NCBI GenBank assembly: GCA_013397455.1
Contig: VYZB01000741.1
Span: 233,379 to 297,378 of the forward strand
Direction of reading: 5' to 3'
DNA from: Crotophaga sulcirostris
Lineage: Eukaryota; Chordata; Aves; Cuculiformes; Crotophagidae
DNA length: 64,000 bases
The translations under genes and the position numbers were made by a program. The notes beneath the pieces are model-generated. The model was not told where the DNA came from. It saw nothing but the letters and a program-made list of their open reading frames with translations, and made no database searches. Each line of letters opens with the position of its first letter. Positions within the stretch are counted from its first letter, which is position 1. Positions 34,001 through 46,485 of this stretch are shown piece by piece.

Positions 34001-37000
34001 TGCACTTTATAAATAGTTTAAGTAAACGCCTAACTTTGATTAATGAGCCCGTGCTGCCTGAGTGAGTTTGGAAATTACCACTGGTTATTCAGAGTGGCTA
34101 AAACTGACTATAGGGGAACTATTGACATGAATGTGTTACCTATATTTAGCACCAATAATCTTGTCTAATAAGGCAGTAGTCTTTAAAGGGTCATCCTCAA
34201 GATTTGAGGGTGATCCTTTTCCAAAGGCAGTGGGTTTTCCCCACTCTGTGTTACTGAGTGCTTAGGATTCCTGCATCATTTGCTGTTTCTCTTGCAACAC
34301 AAATGTCCCAATACCAAATGGGATGAGTCCAGTTGCACCATAAAGCACTCCTACATTTCAGTCAATGGACTGCCCAACTTGTTTTGAAGCTTGGGCTATA
34401 TTCTCCATTTTCAAAGGACATGTAGTGATGGTGTAATTACCTGGCTGAAGTGAGACATGCACTTATTTCTGCCCAAGAGGTACTGTAACTGTGTGTGACC
34501 TAAGGCACAGGCTCTAGGCAAGAAAATCCTTCCCTGGTGACAAGGTCCAAAGCAAAATGCCTTTCATTTGCTTTAACATCATCCTTCTGGGATATAAGTG
34601 AATTTTTTCTTCACTTTTTCTCTCTTATGTGCTTCTGAAAAGGCTTTAACCACCATTGCTTACCTCTACTGTTCTGTCATTGCAAACATCTAACGATACA
34701 TCTTACTGATGATGTAAAAATCACCCAAGGGATGTTCCAGCTTGCCAGTTTTAAGGGATTTCTATGGAAGAAGTCTTCATCTATCAGTCTTATTTTCCTA
34801 CAACATGATGCATAGAAAAATCATAGATTTCAGAAAATAGTACCTTCTACAAGATAGGATCATAATGCCTGCTCCCTCCATTCTGCAATACACACAGACA
34901 AGTTTAGAACCACATTTTCCACACTGTTTAGCATCAAAAAGCAAACATAAATTTTCAAATAATTTAAATATTCCACATCTATGTAAGCCTTTAAAGACAA
35001 AGGCCAATTTTCTACATAAATAGCATCCAGCGGGTCCTCTCCCTAGAATAATCAGAGCAGATACACGCTCTTGTGAAAAACTGATCCATGTAAAATGAAT
35101 TTTTCTTGATTTTTGAAATATGGTTCTTAGATTTCCATTCCTCAATTAAAAAAAAAAAAGAATGTAACACCGATCTCAAATAATTTGTAATGGATGTCAA
35201 AAAGAGTCTTATAAAGTTAAAATGGAAGTAACAGATAAGAAGCAGCCCCTGCTAAACAGCAGCAAAGCTGTGCTGGCTGGGCAGAACAGTATTAACTACA
35301 TGAAATGCAGTTTAGCATGAAATGACATCAGAAAGTGCTGTCTCATCAAGCAAAGACGATCTGTGAAGGCAAGGCTTGCAGGAATGGACCAATTCTTACA
35401 GCCAGAAGAAAGGACAAGCTTTTTCATATAAAACCCTCCTTCAGTCTGAAACATAAGTTTTAACCATCTCTCTTCCTAAAATTTTATCTGTCCTGTCCTA
35501 CTTTTCTTTCCTTCAAGCTTGTTTTCCCTCCCTCTTTCCTTTTCTACCACAGACAAATTTAATGGGAAATTAGGCTGAGGCTTTACAACACGGCTAACAA
35601 TTGATATTTTAATGAAAAGAAAAGCAGTAGTTTTACTTCAGAGAATTATCTGTCTTCTGGGTGGCTTTGATATTTTCTTAATTTCTTTGTCTGAAACTTC
35701 TGTTTCAGATCTGTAAAGGACTTGTGTAATTGTAAGCTTGCCTGTTGTTGCCAATTATAGAAGTTGGTTTAATAACAGATATTCTCTCTCCCTTCAAACA
35801 CTGTCTCATTTATATCCCCAGACTGTGGCCACTACAACAGCACTACAAGAGCAAGTTTTATGGAAATACATTGGTTTCCACAAAGGCAGCACAGTCTCTC
35901 GTGCCCCACAGCTAAATGCCTAAGACCCTTGCCTAGGATGTGGACAATCCAGATTTAAAAACAACTCTGTGATTTTAAGGATGATTTTTTATCCCAAGTT
36001 ACGCAGAATTAGGCAAAGTAGAATTTTAAGTTGTCTTCATATCCTGAACCAACAGAGGGACACCATGCTGCCTGACTGGTCCAGGTCAAAACAATCATAC
36101 TACACCGGGGAGCATCAAAGTGTGTATTTTTACCAATGAAAAGAGAGGCATGGGTGACCCCATCCAGCTCCGTGCTCTGATTCCTGCAGGAACCAACCCA
36201 GTTCCCCAAAGAACAAGGTTCAGAGTCCAGCCCAACTCATGCTGGAATCAGAAGGGAAAAAGTTTTCCCCTTGAAAAGTCGCAATGACCTTTAAGGAGTA
36301 AAACACAGGAAGAAGCCCCCATAGCCTCCATCTACCTTACAAAGAGCAGAAATAGCAAGACCAGCAACTTGACCTGTTTGGGCTTGCTGTGCAAAAAAAA
36401 GGCAAGAGGGAAATCAGACATCCACATCATCCTGTGGCTGAAGTTACGGGCAGAGCCAGCATCTCTGGAAGACCCCAGGACAGCAGAATCAAGCACCTAC
36501 CCCCAGGGAGCTGGCACTGCAGGGAGGAAGCAGTGGGCAGCAGCTCTCTGCCATGAAATCTAAACTACAGTGCTTCAAATCTTTTTAGACTTTCCACCCA
36601 AGGCTTGGCAGAGGCAGGCAGGATTGTGAATTCTTTGCTCTAATGGGTGCCCATAGGTGGATTTAAGAATTATCATAAATTCTGTTCTTTAAAGAGGCCA
36701 TCTGTACTCTTATGTTTGTTTTCATTTTAAAGATTGACATCAATTTCCATGTGCCTTGATAACTAGCTGCAGTTCTGAAAAGTGTGTCTGGATCCTCACT
36801 GAACAGCAGCAGCCACTTCTTGTTTGTAAATATTACTACAAGGATGGTTAACAAAAAAGGTGGTGGTGTAAACATTTATCGAAAATGAGGGAGACAACAA
36901 AAGAAGGCAAAATACAGGTTATCACACCTAGAAGGTAAAGAGAACTGAGAGAAAATAACTTGGTTTTGCAAACGTGTTACACTGCAGCAGATGTCAGGTA

Positions 37001-37115
37001 CCCTAACCAAGCCTTTGGTATCAGTGAGATGGTTGCTCTGTAGGGTGAACAGTTGGACCATGGAAAAATTGGGAGTACTGCCTACTTCCACAGTCAGCTC
37101 CACAGTTCAGGCACT
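22024..37115. other. Non-coding DNA without recognisable genes
   Basis: These 15 kb are unique sequence in which I recognise no exon, transposon or RNA gene. GC-richer patches occur at about 22750-23200 and 33240-33780, with overlapping open frames on both strands typical of GC-rich chance ORFs. The latter includes a small CpG group near 33700-33730. Short A-rich runs (for example 25501-25535) and TG/TA-rich runs near 31540 are the only simple sequence. It is intron 1 of longer EVL transcripts or flanking DNA. Confidence 0.65.
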
Positions 37116-37183
37116 TAAATATATTTATTTATATATATTTATATATATTTAAATATATTTAATATATTTATATATATAATTAT
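37116..37183. repeat. AT-rich simple repeat (TATATTTA-like)
   Basis: About 68 bp of imperfect ATATATTTA / ATATTTAA units, entirely A and T. It directly abuts the truncated CR1 3' end that follows, so the insertion probably occurred at, or seeded, an AT-rich site. Confidence 0.9.
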
Positions 37184-37240
37184 AGGTTGGACTCGATGAT
37201 CTCAGAGGTCCTTTCCAACCTTGTAATACTGTGATACTGC
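37184..37240 (+). repeat. CR1 LINE 3' end, very short
   Basis: Only the last 57 bp or so of a CR1 are present, in plus orientation. They show the 3' UTR block GGACTCGATGATCTCAGAGG, then TCCTTTCCAACCTTGTAATA and CTGTGATACTGCG. The 3' UTR and tail match the family found at 48, 53 and 60 kb. It is severely 5'-truncated at the TA-rich tract. Confidence 0.92.
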
Positions 37241-40200
37241 GAAATACACACCCCCAGACAGTTTACATTGATTTTAATGTGACTGGAATTTACCTCCTAA
37301 CATATGCACCACAGCTGCTCTAATCCAATGAATATTCTGGGATAAATCTCCTTTCACATTTATATCTAGGACAAGACTATACTCTCAGGCACCAGAATAT
37401 TTTCCTCTTCAAATCTGGCCAAACCTAACCCCACAATCTCTAACAAAGTGTCTCTAGTTATTTTCCTCTTCAGTGGAAATACTACAACATAGCCACTATG
37501 AGAACAGTGTGTGCTTATCTTCATTCCCAGCAATGGTATTCTCATGTTATTGCCTTAGAATTATTCCTCTCCTTCCCTTTAAATGTGTTTCTGTGCTAAA
37601 CCACTGAAATATGTGGCAACTGCAGTGTCAGTTCTCACAGGGAAAAACATGTCAGCAAAAACATTTGATTCAATCTGCTGTTTAAGGAAGCAACATTTCC
37701 TCAGGGTGTATGTCTTGTGTGGATAAATAACAACTGCCCCAAAAATCAAGTATCTAAAATCAATTTCAAATATCAAAGGGCAGATTTCACGCAACAACCT
37801 TCAGCCATAAACATCAGCACTCCCCCTTCCCAAAACTTGTTCCTTTTTTCTCCTTTTTTAATTTACTGTGAGTTTGTTTCAGAACAAGCCCCTACATTTT
37901 ACCCTCTTGGTGACAAACTAAAGGGCGAACTCTTAATTGAAGAATGATGCACAAGGATTTATGGACCTTACAGGAATCCTAACTTGCCTGCACTGGGCAC
38001 GTGCATTTTCTCTGATGAGATGCATCATACAGGATATCCACATTTGCAACTTGAACGAGCAGACTTGCCAATTCCTGTCTGTAATCAAAAGGGTCTCAAC
38101 AATGTATTTTTATCAAGTTTTTGCGTTCCATTTCCCTGTATCCACACAAGGACAAAAAAAAAGAGGAACACAGGCAGCTGGTTTGCTGGTGGATGTGTCC
38201 ACTGAGGAGCAAGCAGAGACTCAGCAGGGCTGCAGCATCACTTGTCTGCTGAAGCTGAACTACCCACCCCAACCCTGTAGCCTCCTACATCTGTGGGTAT
38301 TTGTTAAGCACCTACAGCATATTTTGAGCATGACAATGCAATCAGCGAGTTCAGCAATGCAAAGCAAGTTGGAAGGGCCTGAGATGCTGCAACCAATTAT
38401 GACCATGCTTGGGTTTTCTCCATTTTAAACTTATTTGCTCCCTTTTATTTTAACATCTTTTGACTTTGGCAGTAATCGCTCCCTGATTCTTTTTCCCCTC
38501 TCGTCCGAAAAGACAAACTGCACTACTTGGTGTGGTTTTCCCTAGCTGCTCCATCTAACCAGGAAGGTCAGAGCCAACCACTTAGAACAAAAATTTGTTC
38601 TACTTCTCCATAGTGCTGCAACCCTGTTATCCACCACCACAAAAGCTACGCCCTTGTAGCCAATGAAATAAGTCTTTTGGTAACTCTCCTGATGCTTCTT
38701 TCTCATCACTATGGTCATATTTCTTATAGGAAAGAACAGCAGATACTTTTTTTGTTGGTTTTAAAGAGCAATTCGTGACACACACAAATCCCTGCCAGTA
38801 CCTCACCTACAGCTTCCTGAAGTTGCACTTCTGAAAATTAGGATTATTTAAAAGATTTCCTTCTTAGGAATTTTCATCAACAAAAGCCACAGGAGAGAGG
38901 CCTGCATCCTTCGGAGCACCAGCCTTTTGTCCCTTGCATAAATCATCTTGCTATTTCTCTGGGGTAGGGGAAAGGAAAAGCCACCTGCTTTCAAGTTTTA
39001 ATATCTTGTCCACCTTTACAAAATGATTGTGCTCGCCCTTTATACTGTTCTTTAATAAATGTGCCACCTACCCTGGAGCCATCTGAATTGTTGGCCACAG
39101 TGCAGTGAATGCTGCAGCCAAAGTCAGGGCAGGTGCTTGATGGGCACCTGCCACCAGAATTAATTTTTGCAGAATCATATTAAAACCAGAATTCTGCACT
39201 AATTTGGAGTATTCAGTTTTTCATTTGGCAGGAGTCAAAGGGGTCAGAAAAGGTGGTAGAATTCCTGAGATTGGTTCCAGTTCTGCAGTTAACCATGAAA
39301 TGCTTTTACGTAAGGTGAACTCAATCCTTGCATTTGCTCAAAGACACAGGGCATCACCCACTCCCAGGAGGCACCACCTGACTGCTGCTGTTGCTTTGGG
39401 ATCAGCAGGTGAAAGGTTCCACATGCACCATTGCATCCAAATGTTTTACATTCGTTTGGAACTTTTGCATTTTATTCATCAGTGGGTTTTGTTTCCTCTT
39501 TTCATAGCCAGCTCTTGGAAAGAATCATTTTCCCTCTTGTAGCATTCTCAGTTTTGCTCAGTGGATAGGGGAATAGAAAATGCAGTTAAAAATACTGCGA
39601 TGCCACGGTGGGCGGTGTATCAGAAATAGACAGACACCAGCTCACTGCGAAGAATACCAAGTAATAGCCCAGAAAGATAAAGGCATGGCAACAAAAGAAA
39701 AAAAAATGCATTTGTTTTCTGCTGCTAGAAAGCTAAATCTGGCCTGAGGATACCAAATGAGGAGTACTGCTCATGGCCAAGTGTACCACGCTTCTGTTGG
39801 CTTCTCACGCAGTCATCTTACCACAGCCTGGTCAGCAGGAGACCATAAAAACATGGGTGATGAACAGTCTCACCTCCAATTTTAAACAAAAGGTACGCCA
39901 GCTTGGGTTTTTATGAAGATGGTGCAGAAAATCCCAACTGTTCCCAAGTGGAAGAACATGATTTCACATACAAAACCAGCAGTGTGTATAAACTGAGAAG
40001 GGGCTTTGCTCCTTTAAACCTCACTTTAAAAGCGATCAAAGTGTTTCAGGGGATGTTAGGGTCTTCCCAAGAGGAAGATAAGCCAAGCCTGGAACTATGA
40101 GGTTATTCAGTGGATTTTCCCTCTGGTTTTTTCTGAGGCCTACGTCTCTGTTCACCTGCCCAGTACCCACAGGGGTAATATTTCATATCAAAAGGCTTCA

Positions 40201-40364
40201 CAAATGTTTGACAAACAGCACACCAGGGTCACGTATAGTCCTCAGGGGAGACACTCCTGCAGAGAGATCCAGGGGCTGCTCAACACTTCACAAAAATGCC
40301 CCAACATTGTTTTGCCAGGGAAACGAAGAAGGGCTGCATTGAACTGAAACCACCGGGGGAACCA
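37241..40364. other. Non-coding DNA without recognisable genes
   Basis: This is unique AT-rich sequence. A 163-codon open frame at 37937-38428 (plus) is among the longest in the window, but it has no recognisable domain, carries many Cys, Gln and Ser residues scattered without pattern, and lacks matching splice or promoter signals. I treat it as chance. Confidence 0.65.
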
Positions 40365-41111
40365 GTGGCTCCTTGTAAGCCTTGTGCTCCAGACCCTTCA
40401 CCAGCCTTGCTGCCCTTCTCTGGACACGCTCCAGCCCCTCAGTGTCTTTCCTGTACTGAGGGGCCCAAAACTGAACACAGGATTTGAGGTGTGGCCTCAC
40501 CAGTGCTGAGCAAGGGGGCACAACCACTGCCCTACTCCTGCTGGCCACTCCATTTCTGACACAAGCCAGGATGCTGTTGGTCTTTTTGGCCACCTGGGCA
40601 CACTGCTGGCTCGTGTTCAGTCAGCTGTTGACCAACAGCACCCCTAGGTCCTTTTCTGCTGGGCATTTTTCCAGCCACTCTCCCCCAGGTCTGTAGCGTT
40701 GCATGGGGTTGTCATGGCCCAAGCGCAGGACCCGGCACTCGGCCTTGTTAAACCTCAAACAATTCACCTCGGTTTTATTGATCCAGCCTGTCCAGATGCC
40801 TCTGTAGAGCCTTCCTTGAGCAGAATGACATTCCCACCTAATTTGGTGTCATCTGCAAACTTACTGAGGGAGCACTCAATCCCCTTATCCGGATTATTGA
40901 TAAAGATATTAAACAGAACCGACCCCAACAACGCTTGTGACCGGCCACCAAGTGGATTTAACTTCATTCACCAGGATTCTCTGGGCTTGGCCAACAAGCC
41001 AGTTTTTTATCAGGAGATAAAGGAGATTATCAGTAAATATTTATCAGGAGATTCTCCAAGAGAATGCTGTGGGAAATGGTGTAAAAGGCATTACTAAACC
41101 ATGTAGGTGCA
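40365..41111 (-). repeat. CR1 LINE ORF2 fragment with reverse-transcriptase motif
   Basis: This is the longest CR1 copy here, sense on minus. Minus-strand translation gives [20 protein letters not shown] then [13 protein letters not shown], which carries the FADD catalytic motif of the reverse transcriptase. Further downstream come [20 protein letters not shown] and [15 protein letters not shown] from the ORF2 C-terminal region. The frame shifts several times, and the segment that normally encodes the end of a PQGSVLGP-type block is partly deleted (near 40930), so it is dead. The 3' UTR and tail are missing or unrecognisable at the low-coordinate end. It belongs to another CR1 subfamily than the TGATACTGTGA-tailed copies. 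Confidence 0.95.
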
Positions 41112-42526
41112 CCTAAAGATGTAAACAGCTGCACTTCTGCACCATGCACACAAGCACTGGCTTGCAGGTCAAAATCAAGATGCAGAATGAGTGCAAGCTT
41201 ATGTTTTACGCACATGGAAAATGGTACCTGTAAAGTGTGGGTCCACCAAGAATCGGGGATCATTAGTTCAGAGAAGAGTGCCATCTACTGCTATATCAAC
41301 TTTGCTTCCAGGAGCCCATGGGAGGGAGACTTCCACCCCACTGCTCAACTAGACCCTTTTTTTTCTTTATCTTGCAAGATATGTTTTGATCCCATCAAAA
41401 TGTAATATAGCCACAGGTATGAGAATACTCATCCCATAAAAAAAAAAAAATCAACATGCAGATACAACCTTAACAGAGCACCACTGAAATGCCTAATAAA
41501 ATAAATGCTATTTAAATGCTGCTATGCAGAAACCACAGCCCTACCAGTGCAGAATATGTAAAACAAAAAGTCGAGCAGTCTGCACATCAAATGTTAATAC
41601 TATTTTCAAAGTAAGTTTAAGAGAGGATGACAAGTAATTTAATAAGCCTAATGGGTTTGTAATCAGCATTTGACCACTAGCTATAAAAGTAGGTGTCTTC
41701 CTGGCCCAAGACGTTTCGGAAAGCCACTGAGAGACAGCTAAGGCTTTTTTTAAAAATCAAATTTTTACAACAATTTTTCTTCTTGTCCTGTAGATGTATT
41801 AAGAGTTTCAGTCTTTTAAGAATAGGACTCAACCAGCTGGGTGAAATACAATAACTCTGCGGGCATAGTAAGCAGCACAGTAAGTTTGGGGCCCATTCAC
41901 AGCTTAATTTACTGCCAACAATCAGCAATCTCAAGATTTCAAGCATCTCCTGACAGCCCTGTGACAACTGCAGTTACACAGCATTATCTGATCTTCCAGT
42001 AAAATCTTTCCCCTCAGCCAGTATCATTCTGCATTTCACAACAGAAGTACACATCCTCAGCCTGTACCTCCTCAGATTTTATGGCTGAATCAGGACATTT
42101 GGGAGTGGTGTGGTGTCCTGTAGGTGATTTTACTGCTTTCGAGACTGTTGACTTCCACACAGAACCAATCAGCAGAACACGAAATAAAGAAAATTGACAA
42201 TATATTAAATGTTTTAACAAAAGGCAGAAATAATGCTACAAATATTTCATTTGAGATTAGAAAGTTTAATCTGAAAATATTTAGTATGGAATACTCATTG
42301 TGTATAGAAAGGGGATTCATCCCCTCCTCTAGTTGCATACTTGGCCAAACAACCTCTTTTTAAAATCAAAAAGGAAAAGATATTTCAAAGGTAGACTATA
42401 ATAATTATATTCAGACAAACATACCATAAGGTGATCCCTAATGCTTTTACAACACTGTCACCATTTTTTCTGGACAATTTTCTAACACCAGTTATAAGAA
42501 ACTGAACACACTAAGCAAAGCAAATT

Positions 42527-42549
42527 AAAAAAAAAAAAAAAAAAAAAAA
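42527..42549. repeat. Poly(A) tract, 23 bp
   Basis: An uninterrupted run of 23 A. The sequence on its left shows no resemblance to a processed transcript, and CR1 elements do not end in poly(A). I therefore read it as a simple homopolymer, not as a retrocopy tail. Confidence 0.9.
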
Positions 42550-45500
42550 GAGTGAGACAACATCTCCTACCCCACAACTACTGACCAGATTTTTTCCAAG
42601 TCTGATACAGTTTTATTGCAGATAAAATAAGCATCTGTTAGAGAGGGAAGAAATCCGGTTTCATGTCTTCAAAAATCTGTTATGGTTTTAAGAGACTTCA
42701 ATACTTGCACAAGGATGGAGTTATATTGGGGGTGGGGATGGAGGAGGAGAGGGGACAGAGGCAATACTGAGCAGAACCAATATCAAATAAAAGGTGCTAA
42801 TTTTATAGCAATCACAGTTGCTCATATGTTTGCAAACAACAAACCAACCCCCAAAAACTTAACCATATTGTTATTATAAAGGTAATTCATATGGAATTCT
42901 GCAGCTGCAAAATTATGAAAAACAGACATGTATACTCTGCAGCAGCATAAAATACAATCCTATATAAATCCAAGCATCAATTTTCTCTTCTCCATCACAA
43001 TCAGTATTCTATCTCGAAGGAGCATCTGTCAGATTCTCCGGATCCAAAAATAGCAAAGACCCTTTTAAACAGAACAGTTTCTGGTTTATATTTATAACTA
43101 CACTGTACTCGCTGCTTCTGGCTGCACGCAATGACATTTGTGCAAGATATAATCAATTCCCCAGCTTTGCACTTCATCATGCAGTCAGCTACCGTTACCT
43201 GCATCTTCCCCTTCAAGCACTTCTCCCCATGCATAGAGATTTTAAAACGCAAGAAATATTTGCAGATTGAAGACCTAACTGCAGACCTGACTGACATTAC
43301 ACAGCAAAAACCTGGCGAGAACAAAAACCAAGCACAGTGATGTACAAAACAGAGAGCCTACCTGAATTCTTCAAATGCATACATGGCCTAGTAACTACAC
43401 AAATGCTCTGAAATTTAAAATAATCTTCTTAACGTGCAGGAGGACCATTTAGTTTGTCAAGCTGCAGCAAAATGCATAATGACGAGACAGTATATTTGAA
43501 ATATTCTGAAGAGAAAGGGTATGCAGATACTGGCCTGCAGCCTACAGCTCAGCCAGCTGCTGACAAGCAGCAGCTAACAGGGAAAGGCGATAGAGTACCA
43601 TGTGATCATTCCTGCAAGTCTGATTAATGCAGTATACTCCAAGAATACAGGCTGATATCTTTATTATTCAAGCCAAATAAGTCAAATACTATATATGACA
43701 GGTTCCACAGCTAAAATATCATTCACGTGCTATATCAAAATCAATAAACGCAGGCAGAGAATACTAAAAAACCAAGTATACATCATAACCAAAGAGATTA
43801 ATTAGGCCCATTCAAGCTCATTTTCTTACCTGGTAGTGATATTTTAGTCTGCATTTTTATTCATATAAACCATCAGTGAGGGAACAAAAGACTGCAGCCA
43901 CAAACCTCCCCTTCCATGAATGCCAGAACATTTTAAGTAGTTTATCTGCTAGAAATCATTTCCTCTGTAGTCTGTCCCCAACCACTTTAACTCCTTCAGC
44001 CCTGAATTCGTTGCCATAAATCCTACTTGCAGTGCCAGGCGGGCTTTTTAGGATTTATAGGGTTAACACCAAGAAATCGCAGCGGTGCAACTGAATGAAG
44101 TGGGATTAGAGCCAAAGGATTCATATCTGTGAAACCAAAGAAGGGAGATAGGAATAAGGAAAGTTGAGAATTTCGTGGCATTGCAGTGTGCAAGCAAAGA
44201 TGCTTCAGCTGCCTAGCAACAGCACACGCAATCTCCACGGCAACAGCGCGGCAAATGCTGGGGTCAGAGCATCACTGCTCCACACACACACCCCGGGGTG
44301 GCAAACTAGAGCCAAGTTCCCCCAGCCCAGCCCCAGCACCCACACTGGTGGGATCTGCTCCAGTGCCAGCAGTCAGCGGGAAGAACCAGGAGCAGCGAGG
44401 CGGCGCAGGCGTGGGGATGGAGTTTGCACCTATTACATGTGGGACAGCCCCACTGAAGCAGAGCATGGAGGCACATGGGGACTCCTGGAACAGCTCAGCA
44501 GAGGACAATGCTTCTGCTCCTCTGAAATAACACAGCCCACTGGTGCTACACATCCTGTTTGCATACACACAGCCCACAGCACAGGCGAACGGACCTCAAA
44601 ACACCAGGAGTCAGAGTTCAGCATCCCCACAGCAAGCCTGCTGGAAATTTTGGATGTGTAAGAAACACAGGCTGGATGATTGTCATTGTCCATTTGCTTT
44701 GGAATGGTACGGGTCTTATTCAAGTGCAGACCTCACCAAGGCTCCTGACAGCTCCAGCTGAACTTGGCAATGAGCTTGGGAGGGACGGGAGCAGCTTTTA
44801 CCACACAGTTGTGCACACACCGTGGTGGGCTCAGCATTTCTGCCACAAAAGCACGCAGCCCCTAAGGATGCCAGGATAGATCAGGTGAAGGGGAACAGGC
44901 ACTTATTGCCACTCAGCTGCTGGCTGGAGAGCAGATGAAGGGACAGGACTGCTGGAAATGATGGCAATTAAAATCCTGGGAAATCAATCAATCCCTCACC
45001 TGGGAGCGAGAGATTACAGGGCAGGGGGAGAAAGCACTGCTTGGAAAGTCAGGAGGAGGCAGTAAATCCAAACTCACCTCCTGGGCTGCTCCCTGCCTTG
45101 GCCTGCCTCTTTCCCAGCTGCTAGGGCTGGTTTCCAGTACAAGGAAACAGTTCCTGACATGGGAGGAGTTTGAAACATCCAGACCCAACTACAGTTCCTG
45201 AAGATCCTGAGGTTGACCCCACTCCAGGGCAGTGGCTGCCCCACTCAGCCCTGGGACAGCCAAGGACATCTCTTGGACACAGTGACCCATAACTGGCCAC
45301 GGGAACTGTGGCACTGGACCTCACAGCTCTGAAAAACCATAGGCAGGAAGGGCTGGAGTGAAACAGAAAGGCATTCATGGCAAAAAAAACCAAACAACCC
45401 AGCACTGTAAACAAAAAAAATCCACATTTATTTGGGGCCTGGTGCTTTTAATGCAGTAGTGACCTTGGGTCTCATTTTATTTCCTGTAAAACAAATGCAA

Positions 45501-46248
45501 TGATGGTGTTAAGTGACAATAAAGACAACACTGTAGGAACCCTACAATACATGCAGTCACACCATCTGACAGAAATTAATTATTGTATAAGCATCCAAAA
45601 GACGGACTGCGAGGTAGGTGCTTCTGGCTAGAGCCTAATAAGAGATTAAAACTAGCAGAGAGGAGAACAATACAATCATTAAGAAAAGCCACCTTCCATA
45701 TTTAGGCTGAACTTCACTAGAAGTATGCTTATTATACACAGTACCCAAGCAGGCAGGCACGGGTGAGGCAGTCCCTTCCAAGCAAACATCCTGCCACTGG
45801 CTTGGATGGAAACAGGTTTTTACCTTCAAAGCCAGAGCCAGCTAAGATCTCCGATGGGTGAATGAGGAAAGTCTGTACTTCTCTTTTCTTGTGCATCTCA
45901 GTCTTCCTCTAATTTGAATTCGAGTGGAAGAGGGCTGTTTTTCACTTGAGATGTGTTTATTTTTCATTCTAGCCAGAATAAAAACCCTTCTACAGAACTA
46001 ACAGCTAATACAGTGTACTGTTTTCCCTAAGTATTCATTCTCCTTGAAACAATGTTGACAAAAATCACTGGCTGGTCTTCCTATTTCTGCAACTTCTTAA
46101 GAGCCACTACGCAAATAAATAGTCAACTGTTCAAGTCAAGGCTTCCCTCATGAATGACTTCACTGTGAAGGACTCAAAAAGCAAACACCCTCCAGAAAGC
46201 TTTCCTATTCAGTAGAGGTCAGCTGCTGAAAGGTTTCAGTATGATAAC

Positions 46249-46279
46249 TTTTTTTTTTTTTTTACTTAATTTTTTTTTT
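46249..46279. repeat. Interrupted poly(T) tract
   Basis: A run of 15 T, then ACTTAA, then 10 T. It is simple sequence with no associated retroelement recognisable on either side. Confidence 0.85.
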
Positions 46280-46485
46280 AGCCAGCCCTTTCACGATCCT
46301 CATAGCACTAGGGACAGTAAGAGCAGGGCTCCTATCCTGTGAGATAACCTATACTGTCATTTCTGGTTAATTAATTACTAGGATTCCCAGATTAGACAGT
46401 AAGATAGGAGACCATCATGTCATATCATGGACATGATCAAGGCTCAGCATGCAACTATCTAACAGGGCTCACAGAGGCTTCAGGA

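Larger units (their letters stand above)
41112..46485. other. Non-coding DNA; GC-richer patch and homopolymer tracts
   Basis: There is no recognisable gene. Between about 44170 and 44530 GC and CpG rise, and RFX-like half sites occur (GCCTAGCAAC at 44211, GGCAACAG at 44239). A 165-codon open frame (44164-44661, plus) overlaps 96-114-codon frames in other phases, as expected of GC-rich non-coding DNA. A possible but unproven exon on minus at 45078-45160 is discussed under findings. Homopolymer tracts are listed separately. Confidence 0.6.

Noticed and set aside
34657..34689. Minus-strand ATG TTT GCA ATG ACA GAA CAG, reminiscent of a MFATSEQ-type EVL start.
   Set aside because: A TAG stop follows at once, the EQ codons belong to the shared exon and should not be repeated here, and the nearby GTAAGC is not in usable phase. 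It is coincidence.
37937..38428. 163-codon open frame on plus.
   Set aside because: No domain, signal, codon bias or splice structure was recognised. In 64 kb of non-coding DNA one or two frames of this size are expected.
42527..42549. Poly(A) tract as a possible processed pseudogene tail.
   Set aside because: The adjacent sequence has no transcript-like similarity or target-site duplication I can see, and CR1-driven genomes rarely make poly(A) retrocopies.
43001..43324. 107-codon minus frame rich in Cys and Lys.
   Set aside because: Cysteines are not arranged as any zinc-binding or disulfide pattern I know, and flanking splice signals are not convincing.
44164..44661. 165-codon open frame on plus, the longest in the window.
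   Set aside because: It overlaps comparably long frames in other phases and on the other strand in a GC-rich patch, a typical sign of stop-poor composition rather than coding.
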